Origin: Chloroflexota bacterium
GTDB taxonomy: Bacteria; Chloroflexota; Dehalococcoidia; UBA2979
Direction: 5' to 3'
Length of the DNA: 11,603 nucleotides
NCBI GenBank assembly: GCA_009843585.1
Contig: VYDC01000015.1
Coordinates: 3,826 to 15,428 of the forward strand
Below, piece after piece: positions 1 through 6,914 of this stretch. The translations under genes were made by a program, and so were the position numbers. Numbering within the stretch: position 1 is the stretch's first letter; every line of letters starts with the position of its first letter. The notes beneath the pieces are model-generated. The model ran no database searches. It had not been told where the DNA came from and saw only the letters and a program-made list of their open reading frames with translations.

Positions 1-5
1 GGGCG

Positions 6-1688
6 ATGTACCCGGTCGCGATCGAGGTCGATGCCGCCTCGGAGTCCGAGACGACCGTGGTCTCCATCGCCGGCGCCGACGAACCGGGATTCCTCTTCGA
101 GTTCGCCAACGCGCTGGCGATGCTCGAGGTCTCGGTTCGGCGCGCCGAGGTGCGCACCGAGGGCGGCGAGAGCCGCGATACGTTCTGGGTGACGACTAGG
201 GGCGGGTCGAAGCTGGTGGACGCGGCGCGGCTCGACGAACTGCGCGTGGTGGCGGTGCTCATCCGCCAGTTCACCCAGCTCCTGCCGCTGGCACCGGACC
301 CCGGGCAGGCGTTGCGGCAGTTCGGCGCCCTGGTGCGGAGGCTCTTCTCGCTGGACGATCGGCGTGAGGCGCTCTCCGCCCTGGCCGATGAGAGCGTCCT
401 CGAGATGCTCGCGGCGACCCTAGGCGTGAGCCGGTTTCTCTGGGAGGACTTCCTCCGGCTGCAACACGAGCACCTCTTCCCCGTGCTCACCGACCTGCCC
501 GCGCTCGATCGTCCTCGGTCGGCGGCCGAGCTGCGCGGCGAGCTACAGGCCATGAGCTCCCCGGCCGCGACGGTCGACGTCGAGTCGCTCAACGTCTTCA
601 AGGATCGGGCGCTCTTCCAGATCGACCTGCGCCACATCATCGGGCGCACGGAATTCGCCGAGTTCTCGCTCGAGCTCTCGGATCTCGCCGAGGTGGTCGT
701 CGGCGAGGCGGCCGCGCTCACCTCGCGGGCGCTGAGCGAGCGCCACGGCCTCCCGCGCCTCGCGTCGGGCACGCCGTGCGGATGGGCGATCGCCGCTCTC
801 GGGAAGTTCGGGGGGCGCGAGATCGGGTTCGCGTCCGATCTCGAGCTGCTCACGGTCTACGAGGGTCAGGGCGAGTCGGACGGAGTCGATCCGATCCCGA
901 ACGCGACGTGGTTCGAGGAGTTCGTGCGGGGGATGCGCGCGGCGATCCACGCGCCGCGCGAGGGCATCTTCGAGATCGACCTGCGTCTGCGGCCGTACGG
1001 CGACGGCGGGAGTCTCGCCAGCTCGCTCGACCAGTGCGAGAGCTACTACTCACCGAACGGGGACGCGTGGCAGTTCGAGCGGATGGCGCTGGTGCGCCTC
1101 CGCACGGTCGCCGGCGATGCCGCGGTGGGCCGCAGGATCGAGGCGATTCGGGATGCCTTCGCGTACTCGGGCGCGCCCCTCGATATCGGGGAGCTCGTCC
1201 GCCTGCGCGGCCGGCAGGCGAGCGAACTCGCCGCCTCCGGCAGCCGCAACGCGAAGTACAGCCGCGGCGGCCTCGTCGACATCGAGTACTACGTGCAGTC
1301 GCTGCAGATTCTCGCCGGGTCGGCCGATCCGTCGGTCCGCACGACCAACACGCTCGCCGCCATCGCGGCGCTGGCCGCGGCTGGCCGGATCTCGGCGGCG
1401 GAGGCGACGGGGCTGTCGGAGTCCTACGCCTTTCTCCGGCAGCTGATCGGCGCGCTGCGGGTGGTACGAGGCAACGCGCGCGATCTCACGATCCCTGCGA
1501 CCGGATCGCGCGAGTTCGCGTACCTCGCGCGGCGGGTGGCCCATGCGACGCCCGAGGCGCTCGAGGCCGCGATCGAGGCGCGCATGGGATACGCCTCGTC
1601 GTTGTGGGATCGGCTTCCGACGGACGGGGGGGTGCTCGCTAGCCCTCACCCGCGATCTCGGGAACGGGAGCCCGGCCCGTCCGCGTGA
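6..1688 (+). CDS. glnE: ACT domain-containing glutamine synthetase adenylyltransferase (GlnE-like), probably 5'-truncated by the window edge
   Basis: GlnE enzymes add or remove AMP on glutamine synthetase according to nitrogen status. Numbering from the first ATG: residues 15-75 form an ACT domain like those at the C-terminus of GlnD (A-D-E-P-G-F-L-F at 24-31, then a D-T-F-W-V-T strand). Residues 130-165 resemble the GlnE helical region. The nucleotidyltransferase core has G-K-F-G-G-R-E at 266-272, S-D-L-E at 277-280 and D-L-R-L-R-P at 325-330. A C-terminal GlnD/GlnE-type helical domain carries G-G-L-V-D-I-E at 421-427. Classical GlnE has two transferase units of about 950 residues in total; only one unit is visible. 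The frame is open to base 3, so ATG at 6 is probably internal. The metal motif is D-x-E rather than the usual D-x-D. The stop lies 7 nt from the end of the convergent tRNA-Arg gene. The family call is firm; which of the two GlnE activities it has is not. Confidence 0.85.
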   Translation: MYPVAIEVDAASESETTVVSIAGADEPGFLFEFANALAMLEVSVRRAEVRTEGGESRDTFWVTTRGGSKLVDAARLDELRVVAVLIRQFTQLLPLAPDPGQALRQFGALVRRLFSLDDRREALSALADESVLEMLAATLGVSRFLWEDFLRLQHEHLFPVLTDLPALDRPRSAAELRGELQAMSSPAATVDVESLNVFKDRALFQIDLRHIIGRTEFAEFSLELSDLAEVVVGEAAALTSRALSERHGLPRLASGTPCGWAIAALGKFGGREIGFASDLELLTVYEGQGESDGVDPIPNATWFEEFVRGMRAAIHAPREGIFEIDLRLRPYGDGGSLASSLDQCESYYSPNGDAWQFERMALVRLRTVAGDAAVGRRIEAIRDAFAYSGAPLDIGELVRLRGRQASELAASGSRNAKYSRGGLVDIEYYVQSLQILAGSADPSVRTTNTLAAIAALAAAGRISAAEATGLSESYAFLRQLIGALRVVRGNARDLTIPATGSREFAYLARRVAHATPEALEAAIEARMGYASSLWDRLPTDGGVLASPHPRSREREPGPSA

Positions 1689-1695
1689 GGCCGAG

Positions 1696-1770
1696 TGGTA
1701 CCCTCGGCAGGACTCGAACCTGCGCACCCGGCTCCGGAGGCCGGTGCTCTATCCGCTGAGCTACGAGGGC
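1696..1770 (-). tRNA. tRNA-Arg (anticodon CCG)
   Basis: The minus strand folds into a full cloverleaf of 72 nt plus an encoded CCA. It has a 7-bp acceptor stem closed by a G-U pair at position 1-72, a 4-bp D stem, an anticodon stem CCGGC/GCCGG with loop CTCCGGA (anticodon CCG, reading CGG), a 4-nt variable loop and a T stem GCAGG/CCTGC with loop TTCGAGT. Discriminator is A. It is convergent with the GlnE-like gene, and its 3' end lies only 7 nt from that stop codon. Confidence 0.97.
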
Positions 1771-1776
1771 GCTTTC

Positions 1777-1808
1777 CGAGGAGTGTACGGAGCGCCGAGA
1801 ACTCCTCG
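1777..1808. repeat. 8-bp inverted repeat spanning the tRNA-Arg promoter
   Basis: CGAGGAGT (1777-1784) and its exact reverse complement ACTCCTCG (1801-1808) flank a 16-nt spacer. One arm overlaps the -10 and the other overlaps the -35 of the proposed tRNA-Arg promoter, the geometry of an operator. A repeat of this size is expected a few times by chance in 11.6 kb, so position is the only argument. Confidence 0.3.
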
Positions 1809-1811
1809 CAA
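1782..1811 (-). promoter_or_regulatory. Candidate housekeeping promoter of tRNA-Arg
   Basis: On the minus strand a -35-like TTGCGA (1806-1811) is separated by 18 nt from a -10 TACACT (1782-1787). The -10 ends 11 nt upstream of the mature tRNA, which would give a short 5' leader, as expected for RNase P processing. This is pattern matching only, but the match and placement are good. Confidence 0.5.
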
Positions 1812-1880
1812 GGAGCGCCGCGGCCGCTCGTGCCCCAGCTCGACCCGCCCGCCCGGGGCACTCACCTCGCGTCGCCGCGC

Positions 1881-1900
1881 GGGTTCGCCCGGGCGAACCC
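1881..1900 (-). terminator. Perfect 20-bp palindrome after rel, probable terminator hairpin
   Basis: The 20 bases are exactly self-complementary: the half GGGTTCGCCC is followed by its reverse complement. As RNA this gives an 8-bp stem with a CCGG loop. It begins 1 nt past the rel stop codon (1902-1904). No T-run follows on the minus strand, so it would be an intrinsic terminator of the U-poor type often seen in GC-rich genomes, or a 3'-end-stabilising hairpin. A 20-bp perfect palindrome is unlikely by chance in a window of this size. Confidence 0.6.
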
Positions 1901-1901
1901 C

Positions 1902-4058
1902 TCAGGAGGCATCCGCGCGGCGGACGGAGACGACGCCGCGAACACCGTCCAGCTGCTGCAGGAGCTGGGCGAACTCGGCGCCCCCCCGGGTCTCGAGCCG
2001 GAGGTGGACGATCGTCGTACGGTCGTCCCGCTCCTCCGTCCGCACCTCGACCATGTTGACGCCGGCCGCGGCGGCGATCGTGCTGATGTCGCGGAGGAGT
2101 CCCACGCGGTCCCACGCGTGCACCTCGATACTCCCGGAGTAGCGGACGGCCGAGGGCTCCCAGTCGCATTCGACGTAGCGCTCCGGCTCCTCGCGTCGCG
2201 CGACCGACCGGCAGCCGTGCCGGTGCACGGTCACGCCGCGCGAGCGGGTGACGAAGCCGACGATGGGATCGGGCGGGACCGGCCGGCAGCAGCCGGCGAG
2301 CGTCGCCCGGCGGCCGACCGAGCCGTAGATGCGGACGCCCGGCGCGTCATCGCGGCTCGGCTGTGCGGGCCGCGACGGCGCCACGTGCTCGACCAGCGTC
2401 TCCGCCAGAAGCTCCGAGGAGACTCCTCCGTAGCCGATGGCCTCCAGCATCTCATCGACGCTCTCGAACCCCAGCTGCGCGACGAGATCCGCGGGGACGC
2501 TCCTCAAGCCGAGACGGCGCTGTTCGAGTTCGAGCTGTTCGCTGCCGCGCCTGATGTTCTCGTGGCGCTGCTGCCGCCGGAACCACTGCCGCACCTTCTG
2601 CCGAGCGTTCGACGAGCCGATGTATCCGAGCGCCGGATTGAGCCACTCCCGCGACGGGCCCCGCTCCGCGCGCCCGCGCAGGATGTGCACGACGTCGCCG
2701 TTGGAGAGCTTGGTGTTGAGCGGCACGACGTGGCCGTTGAGGGTGGCGCCGCTGCAGTGCAGCCCGAGGTCGGTATGGATGCGAAAGGCGAAGTCGATCG
2801 GCGTGCTCCCGGCCGGAAGCACCCGGACGTCCCCGCGTGGCGTGTAGACGAAGACCTGATCGCGGAAGACGTCCGTCTTCACGGACTCTAGGAAGTCCTC
2901 GGCGCCCGACGACTCGCGTTGCCACTCGACCAGCTGGCGCAACCAGGACATGCGCTCCTCATCGCGTTCGTCCCGGCGGCTGCGCGGCTCCTCCTTGTAC
3001 CGCCAGTGAGCGGCGACGCCGTACTCGGCCACGTCGTGCATCTCGTGGGTGCGGATCTGCACCTCGAAGGCGTGCGTCTCCGGTCCCATCACCGAGGTGT
3101 GCAGCGACTGGTAGAGCGACTCCTTCGGGTTCGCGATGTAGTCATCGAACGAGCCGGGGATCGGGCGCCAGATCTGGTGGATGATGCCGAGCGCGGCGTA
3201 GCAGTCCGCCACTTCCGGGACGAGCACCCGCATTGCGATCAGATCGTGAATCTGGTCGAAGCTCTTCCCCTCCGCCTGGTAGCGGCGCACCTTGTCGTGG
3301 ATCGAGCGCAGGTGCTTGACCCGTCCCGAGACGTCGGCTTCGATGCCTGCCGCCTCGAGCGCCCGTCTCAGCTCCGTCGTGACGCCGCGCACGAAGCGCT
3401 CCCGCTCCTGTCGGCGCGAGGCGACCATCGCCGCCACCAGGCGGTAGCCCTCGGGATCGAGGAAGCGGAACGCGAGGTCCTCGAGCTGCCACCGCATCTG
3501 CCAGATGCCAAGGCGGCCCGCGAGCGGCGCGTAGATGTCCATCGTCTCCCGCGCGATCGCCTCGCGGCGCTCGGCGGGGAGGTGCTCGAGCGTCTGCATG
3601 TTGTGGAGACGATCGGCGATCTTGATGATGACGACCCGGACGTCCTCCGCCATGGCGAGGAGCATCTTGCGGAGCGTCTCCGCATCAGCGGTGTCCAGGC
3701 GGGAGCTCCCCGGCTGCGGGATGTGCTCGATCTTGGTCGCGCCCTCGACGAGGGTGGCGACGTCACGCCCGAAGTGCTCGCGCAGCTGTCGCGCGCTCAC
3801 CTCACAGTCCTCGATCACGTCGTGCAGGAGCGCGGCCGTCACCGATTGCGCGTCCATCCGGAGGTCGGCGACTAGGCTCGCGACCGCCACAGGGTGCGTG
3901 ATGTACGGGTCGCCGGACCGGCGGCTCTGCCCCGCGTGGGCCTCGATGGCGAAAGCGAGGGCGGCGCGCACCTCCTCGACGCGCGCCGGTGGGAGGTAGG
4001 CCTCGAGGGACTGGAAGAGACCCTCCGTGCCGGAAGGCGGGTGCTCGGAGACGACCAC
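1902..4058 (-). CDS. rel: RelA/SpoT family (p)ppGpp synthetase/hydrolase
   Basis: Long RelA/SpoT homologue of 718 residues, the usual length, making and degrading the stringent-response alarmone (p)ppGpp. Domains in order: HD hydrolase (about 35-160; H-D-V-I-E-D at 79-84 and R-L-H-N-M from 150), synthetase (about 240-355; G-R-V-K-H-L-R-S-I from 245, D272, Y-Q-S-L-H-T from 316, E-V-Q-I-R-T at 332-337), TGS (about 397-462), conserved-cysteine zinc finger (C590, C591, H612, C616) and C-terminal ACT (643-717). The hydrolase motif is intact, unlike E. coli RelA. The synthetase region normally reading RxKD (bifunctional) or ExDD (RelA-type) reads S-F-D-D at 303-306. GTG at 4058 is chosen because AGGAG lies 8 nt upstream and homology begins just after; the frame stays open upstream but that part is low-complexity and runs into hisS. 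It is divergent from hisS. Confidence 0.95.
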   Translation of the reverse strand: MVVSEHPPSGTEGLFQSLEAYLPPARVEEVRAALAFAIEAHAGQSRRSGDPYITHPVAVASLVADLRMDAQSVTAALLHDVIEDCEVSARQLREHFGRDVATLVEGATKIEHIPQPGSSRLDTADAETLRKMLLAMAEDVRVVIIKIADRLHNMQTLEHLPAERREAIARETMDIYAPLAGRLGIWQMRWQLEDLAFRFLDPEGYRLVAAMVASRRQERERFVRGVTTELRRALEAAGIEADVSGRVKHLRSIHDKVRRYQAEGKSFDQIHDLIAMRVLVPEVADCYAALGIIHQIWRPIPGSFDDYIANPKESLYQSLHTSVMGPETHAFEVQIRTHEMHDVAEYGVAAHWRYKEEPRSRRDERDEERMSWLRQLVEWQRESSGAEDFLESVKTDVFRDQVFVYTPRGDVRVLPAGSTPIDFAFRIHTDLGLHCSGATLNGHVVPLNTKLSNGDVVHILRGRAERGPSREWLNPALGYIGSSNARQKVRQWFRRQQRHENIRRGSEQLELEQRRLGLRSVPADLVAQLGFESVDEMLEAIGYGGVSSELLAETLVEHVAPSRPAQPSRDDAPGVRIYGSVGRRATLAGCCRPVPPDPIVGFVTRSRGVTVHRHGCRSVARREEPERYVECDWEPSAVRYSGSIEVHAWDRVGLLRDISTIAAAAGVNMVEVRTEERDDRTTIVHLRLETRGGAEFAQLLQQLDGVRGVVSVRRADAS

Positions 4059-4066
4059 TCCGGCTG

Positions 4067-4071
4067 CTCCT
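4067..4071 (-). promoter_or_regulatory. Ribosome binding site deciding the rel GTG start
   Basis: AGGAG on the minus strand lies 8 nt before the GTG at 4056-4058. It supports this start over the ATG about 380 nt further upstream, which falls inside hisS and would add an arginine/alanine-rich leader with no domain character. Confidence 0.65.
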
Positions 4072-4105
4072 CGTGGCGCGGTCGGGGCGGACGACCCGCT
4101 CGCCC

Positions 4106-4111
4106 AGATTA
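4106..4111 (-). promoter_or_regulatory. Candidate extended -10 promoter of rel
   Basis: The minus strand reads TGCTAATCT, an extended -10 (TG-N-TAATCT) fitting TANNNT. Transcription would start near 4099, giving a 5' leader of about 40 nt before the GTG. No good -35 is seen at 16-18 nt, which an extended -10 can tolerate. A GGGGC-AC-GCCCC inverted repeat at 4123-4134 sits in the spacer/-35 area and could be an operator, but is short. Confidence 0.4.
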
Positions 4112-4192
4112 GCACGGCGCGAGGGGCACGCCCCGAGCCCGTCTCCGCTGGCGGCCGTGCGCCGGCGGGTGCGTGCCCGTAGGATCGACCAC

Positions 4193-5515
4193 ATGCCGGA
4201 GCTGCAGTCTCCCCGCGGCATGCACGATCTCCTACCGGAGGACGAGCCGCTGTGGCGTCGCGTGCGCGACGCCTGCGAGCGCGTTGCGCGCGGCTACGGC
4301 TACGGCTTCGTTGAGACGCCGATCGTCGAGGACGAGCGTGTCTTCCTGCGCTCGGTCGGCGCCGAGAGCGATCTCGCCCAGAAGGAAATGTATCTATTCG
4401 AGGATCGGGGGGGCGGGCGGCTCGCCCTGCGACCCGAGGCAACGGCCGCCGTCTGTCGCGCCTATCTGGAGCACGGGATGGCGAGCCGGCCGCAGCCGGT
4501 GCGCCTCGCCTATTTCGGACCGATGTTCCGCTACGACCGTCCGCAGGCGGGTCGCTACCGCCAGCTCTGGCAGTTCGGCGTGGAGTGCATAGGCGATGCC
4601 TCTCCCGCGGCGGATGCCGAGGTCATCGAGATGCAGCAGGCGCTCTACCGCGAACTCGGCCTGAGCGGCCTCACGCTGCGCATCAACTCGATCGGCACCG
4701 CTGAGTCACGGCGCCGCTACGAGCAGGCGCTTCGCGCCCATCTCGAGCCGCACGCAGCGACGCTCTCCGAGGACTCCAGGCGGCGTCTCGCCACGAACGT
4801 CCTGCGCGTGCTCGACTCGAAGGACGACGCCGGGAACCCGGCCGTGCAGAGCGCTCCCTCCATCACGGACGCGCTCGGACCCGGGGACCGCGCGCACTTT
4901 GCCGAGGTGCGGCGTCTCCTCGAGGCGCTCGACATCGACCACGAGATCGATCCACGGATCGTGCGGGGCCTCGACTACTACGCCCACACAGTTTGGGAGT
5001 TCGAGCCGCCGGGCGGTGGCGGCCAGTCGACCGTGGGCGCCGGCGGTCGCTACGACGGGCTCATCGAGCTGCTCGGTGGACCGCCGACGCCCGGTACCGG
5101 CTTCGCGACGGGCATCGAGCGCATCATCCGCACCCTGCGCGAGCAGGGGATCGAGGAGCCGTGCGCGCCCGCACCCGACGTGGTGATGGTGGCGATCGGC
5201 GAGGCGGGAGCCGCGTGGGCGATGCGCGTCGCCGCAGCGCTGCGCCGCGCCGGCTTCGTCGTCCGCGGGGCGACGCCGGCCCGCTCGCTGCGCGCGCAGC
5301 TCCGCACGGCGGGGCACCTCGATGCGCGCTATGCCGTCATCGCCGGTGAGCGGGAGGCGGCGACCGCGGTCGTCCAGCTCAAACCGCTCTCGGCGACCGG
5401 GGAGGAGCGCACGCTTGACATCGAGGGCGTGATCGACGCTCTCGGCGGTGCGATCGGGTCGCAGCCTCCGGCTCAGTCCGCGGGGGCCCGAGCGGCGGAA
5501 CCGTCAGATGCTTGA
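4193..5515 (+). CDS. hisS: Histidyl-tRNA synthetase
   Basis: Class II aminoacyl-tRNA synthetase charging tRNA-His in the cytoplasm; 440 residues, normal for the bacterial enzyme. It opens with the typical P-R-G-M-H-D-L-L-P. Visible landmarks: motif 1 region G-F-V-E-T-P-I at 39-45; L-R-P-E-A-T-A at 79-85; motif 2 from G-P-M-F-R-Y-D at 109-115 to Q-F-G-V-E at 127-131; the histidine-specific R-G-L-D-Y-Y at 258-263; motif 3 G-I-E-R-I at 307-311; and an anticodon-binding domain from about 327 to 420. The start is ATG 4193 with AGGA 8 nt upstream; the frame is open earlier but that part has no homology. A TAGGAT at 4180-4185 could instead be a -10 box for a leaderless mRNA. The 3' end overlaps prfA by 8 nt, implying an operon. 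The last 20 or so residues are alanine-rich and variable. Confidence 0.97.
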   Translation: MPELQSPRGMHDLLPEDEPLWRRVRDACERVARGYGYGFVETPIVEDERVFLRSVGAESDLAQKEMYLFEDRGGGRLALRPEATAAVCRAYLEHGMASRPQPVRLAYFGPMFRYDRPQAGRYRQLWQFGVECIGDASPAADAEVIEMQQALYRELGLSGLTLRINSIGTAESRRRYEQALRAHLEPHAATLSEDSRRRLATNVLRVLDSKDDAGNPAVQSAPSITDALGPGDRAHFAEVRRLLEALDIDHEIDPRIVRGLDYYAHTVWEFEPPGGGGQSTVGAGGRYDGLIELLGGPPTPGTGFATGIERIIRTLREQGIEEPCAPAPDVVMVAIGEAGAAWAMRVAAALRRAGFVVRGATPARSLRAQLRTAGHLDARYAVIAGEREAATAVVQLKPLSATGEERTLDIEGVIDALGGAIGSQPPAQSAGARAAEPSDA

Positions 5516-6578
5516 GCGGCTCGCGGAGGTCGAGGCGCGCTTCGACGAGCTGACCCGGCTGCTCGCCGATCCGGAGGTGGTCGCCGATCATCGACGGGTG
5601 GGGGAGATCGCGCGAGAGCGGGCGCGTCTCGAGGGCGTCGTCGGGCTCTACCGCGAGTATCGCGAGACGGCGCAGGCGCTCGACGACGCGCGAGCGGCCT
5701 CGACGGATGCGGAGAGCGACGCCGAGCTGCGTGCTCTCGGGCGCGAGGAGGAGGAGCGGCTCGCCTCTGCGCTCGAGCATCTCGAGGGCGAACTCACGCT
5801 GGCGCTGCTTCCGCGTGATCCCGCCGACGAAAAGGACGTGATTGTCGAAATCCGGGCAGGCACCGGCGGCGAGGAGGCCGCCCTCTTCGCCGCCGATCTC
5901 TACGGGATGTACCAGCGGTACGCGGAGGCTAGGCGGTGGGGCGTCGACGTGCTCAACAGCTCGCCGACGCCCGCGGGCGGGATGCGTGAGATCACGTTCG
6001 AGATCCGTGGACACGGGGCGTACTCGCGATTCAAGTACGAGTCAGGCGTCCACCGTGTGCAGCGCGTGCCGGAGACGGAGTCGCAGGGGCGGATCCACAC
6101 CTCGACGGCGACCGTGGCCGTGCTCCCCGAGGCCGACGATGTGGATGTCGAGATCGACTGGTCGGACGTGCGGGTCGACATCTTCCACTCGGGGGGCGCC
6201 GGCGGACAGAACGTCAACAAGGTGGCGACCGCCGTCCGGCTCACGCACGAGCCGACCGGCATCATCGTCGTCTGCCAGGATGAGCGGTCGCAGTCACGTA
6301 ACCGCACCAAGGCGGAGACGGTGCTCCGATCGCGCCTCTACGAGATCGAGCGCGAGCGGGCTGCCTTGGAGCGCGCGGACACCCGCCGCCTGCAGGTGGG
6401 ATCGGGGGAGCGCGCGGAGAAGATCCGCACGTACAACTTCCCGCAGGACCGCGCCACCGATCATCGCGTCGGCCTCACGGTGCACGGCCTTCCCCGGCTG
6501 CTTGCCGGGGAGCTCGACGATCTGATCGACGCCGTCGCGACCGAGGACCGGGCCCGGCAGCTCCACTCGCCGGCGTAG
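5508..6578 (+). CDS. prfA: Peptide chain release factor 1 (RF1)
   Basis: Decodes UAG and UAA stop codons and triggers peptidyl-tRNA hydrolysis on the ribosome. 356 residues, the usual RF1 length. The codon-recognition tripeptide is P-E-T at 188-190 inside R-V-P-E-T-E-S-Q-G-R-I-H-T-S, matching the P-x-T of RF1 and not the S-P-F of RF2. The catalytic G-G-Q is at 232-234 in S-G-G-A-G-G-Q-N-V-N-K. The coiled-coil N-terminal domain covers about 1-100. ATG 5508 is chosen because the protein then opens M-L-E-R-L, as in other RF1s. The start lies inside the last codons of hisS and only a weak GGCGGAA is seen upstream, so translation is probably coupled to hisS. The prmC gene, which commonly follows prfA and methylates the GGQ glutamine, is not here. 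Confidence 0.97.
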   Translation: MLERLAEVEARFDELTRLLADPEVVADHRRVGEIARERARLEGVVGLYREYRETAQALDDARAASTDAESDAELRALGREEEERLASALEHLEGELTLALLPRDPADEKDVIVEIRAGTGGEEAALFAADLYGMYQRYAEARRWGVDVLNSSPTPAGGMREITFEIRGHGAYSRFKYESGVHRVQRVPETESQGRIHTSTATVAVLPEADDVDVEIDWSDVRVDIFHSGGAGGQNVNKVATAVRLTHEPTGIIVVCQDERSQSRNRTKAETVLRSRLYEIERERAALERADTRRLQVGSGERAEKIRTYNFPQDRATDHRVGLTVHGLPRLLAGELDDLIDAVATEDRARQLHSPA

Positions 6579-6747
6579 CGCGGACGCCGTTCCCTCGGGC
6601 CGCCGCGCCCCGTGGGAGCGGGCCCGGCCGGACGGGCGGTCGTCGGTCCGCCGACCCGGTCAGGTCCCCGGGCGCCTCCCGCTCCGTGTCTCACCCGCCA
6701 GCTCGATCGGCCGCGCACACGAGCCGCACCCGGCGGAGCATGCGATG
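6579..6747. terminator. Structured spacer between convergent prfA and tRNA-Gln, possible bidirectional terminator
   Basis: GGGAG (6615-6619) pairs with CTCCC (6676-6680) and, after a small internal loop, GCCCGG (6623-6628) pairs with CCGGGC (6668-6673). Inside is a second hairpin, GTCGG-TCCG-CCGAC (6643-6656). There is no T-run on either strand. Its place between converging transcripts suits a shared terminator, but strong GC content makes such pairings easy to find. I see no gene in this spacer. Confidence 0.3.
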
Positions 6748-6821
6748 TGGTTGCCGGGCGAGGATTCGAACCTCGACTCAGGGATCCAAAGTCCCCCGTG
6801 CTACCGTTACACCACCCGGCA
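6748..6821 (-). tRNA. tRNA-Gln (anticodon TTG)
   Basis: The minus strand gives a complete cloverleaf of 71 nt plus encoded CCA. Acceptor is TGCCGGG/CCCGGCA, D stem GTGT/GCAC, anticodon stem GGGGA/TCCCT with loop CTTTGGA (anticodon TTG, reading CAA), T stem CGAGG/CCTCG with loop TTCGAAT, discriminator A. A TANNNT-type TACGCT lies upstream at 6841-6846 on the minus strand, without a convincing -35. It lies downstream of, and on the same strand as, the phosphodiesterase gene. Confidence 0.97.
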
Positions 6822-6914
6822 TGGTGCCCCTCTCTCCGATAGCGTAGCCGGTCCGTTTCTCGCTCGCCGAGGGAGCCGGGCGCTCGCACAGCTCCGCCGA
6901 CGGCGCTCCTCGCT

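Noticed and set aside
1050..1727. 225-codon minus-strand open frame
   Set aside because: Antisense to the GlnE-like gene and beginning within the tRNA-Arg sequence; composition is Arg-rich as expected for a shadow frame.
1881..1900. LexA/SOS-box reading of the palindrome (TTCG...CGAA)
   Set aside because: The actinobacterial and Bacillus-type LexA box is CGAAC-N4-GTTCG; here the half-sites face the other way, and the site is at a gene end, not a promoter.
1695..2891. 398-codon plus-strand open frame
   Set aside because: It begins across the antisense of tRNA-Arg and continues antisense to rel, which has full-length family homology. The translation shows no domain; long antisense frames are common at this GC content.
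2919..3875. 318-codon plus-strand open frame
   Set aside because: Entirely antisense to the conserved HD and synthetase domains of rel, with no recognisable domain.
4059..4442. N-terminal extension of rel to an upstream ATG at 4442
   Set aside because: It would overlap hisS on the opposite strand, is low-complexity Arg/Ala, and the GTG at 4058 has a good ribosome binding site.
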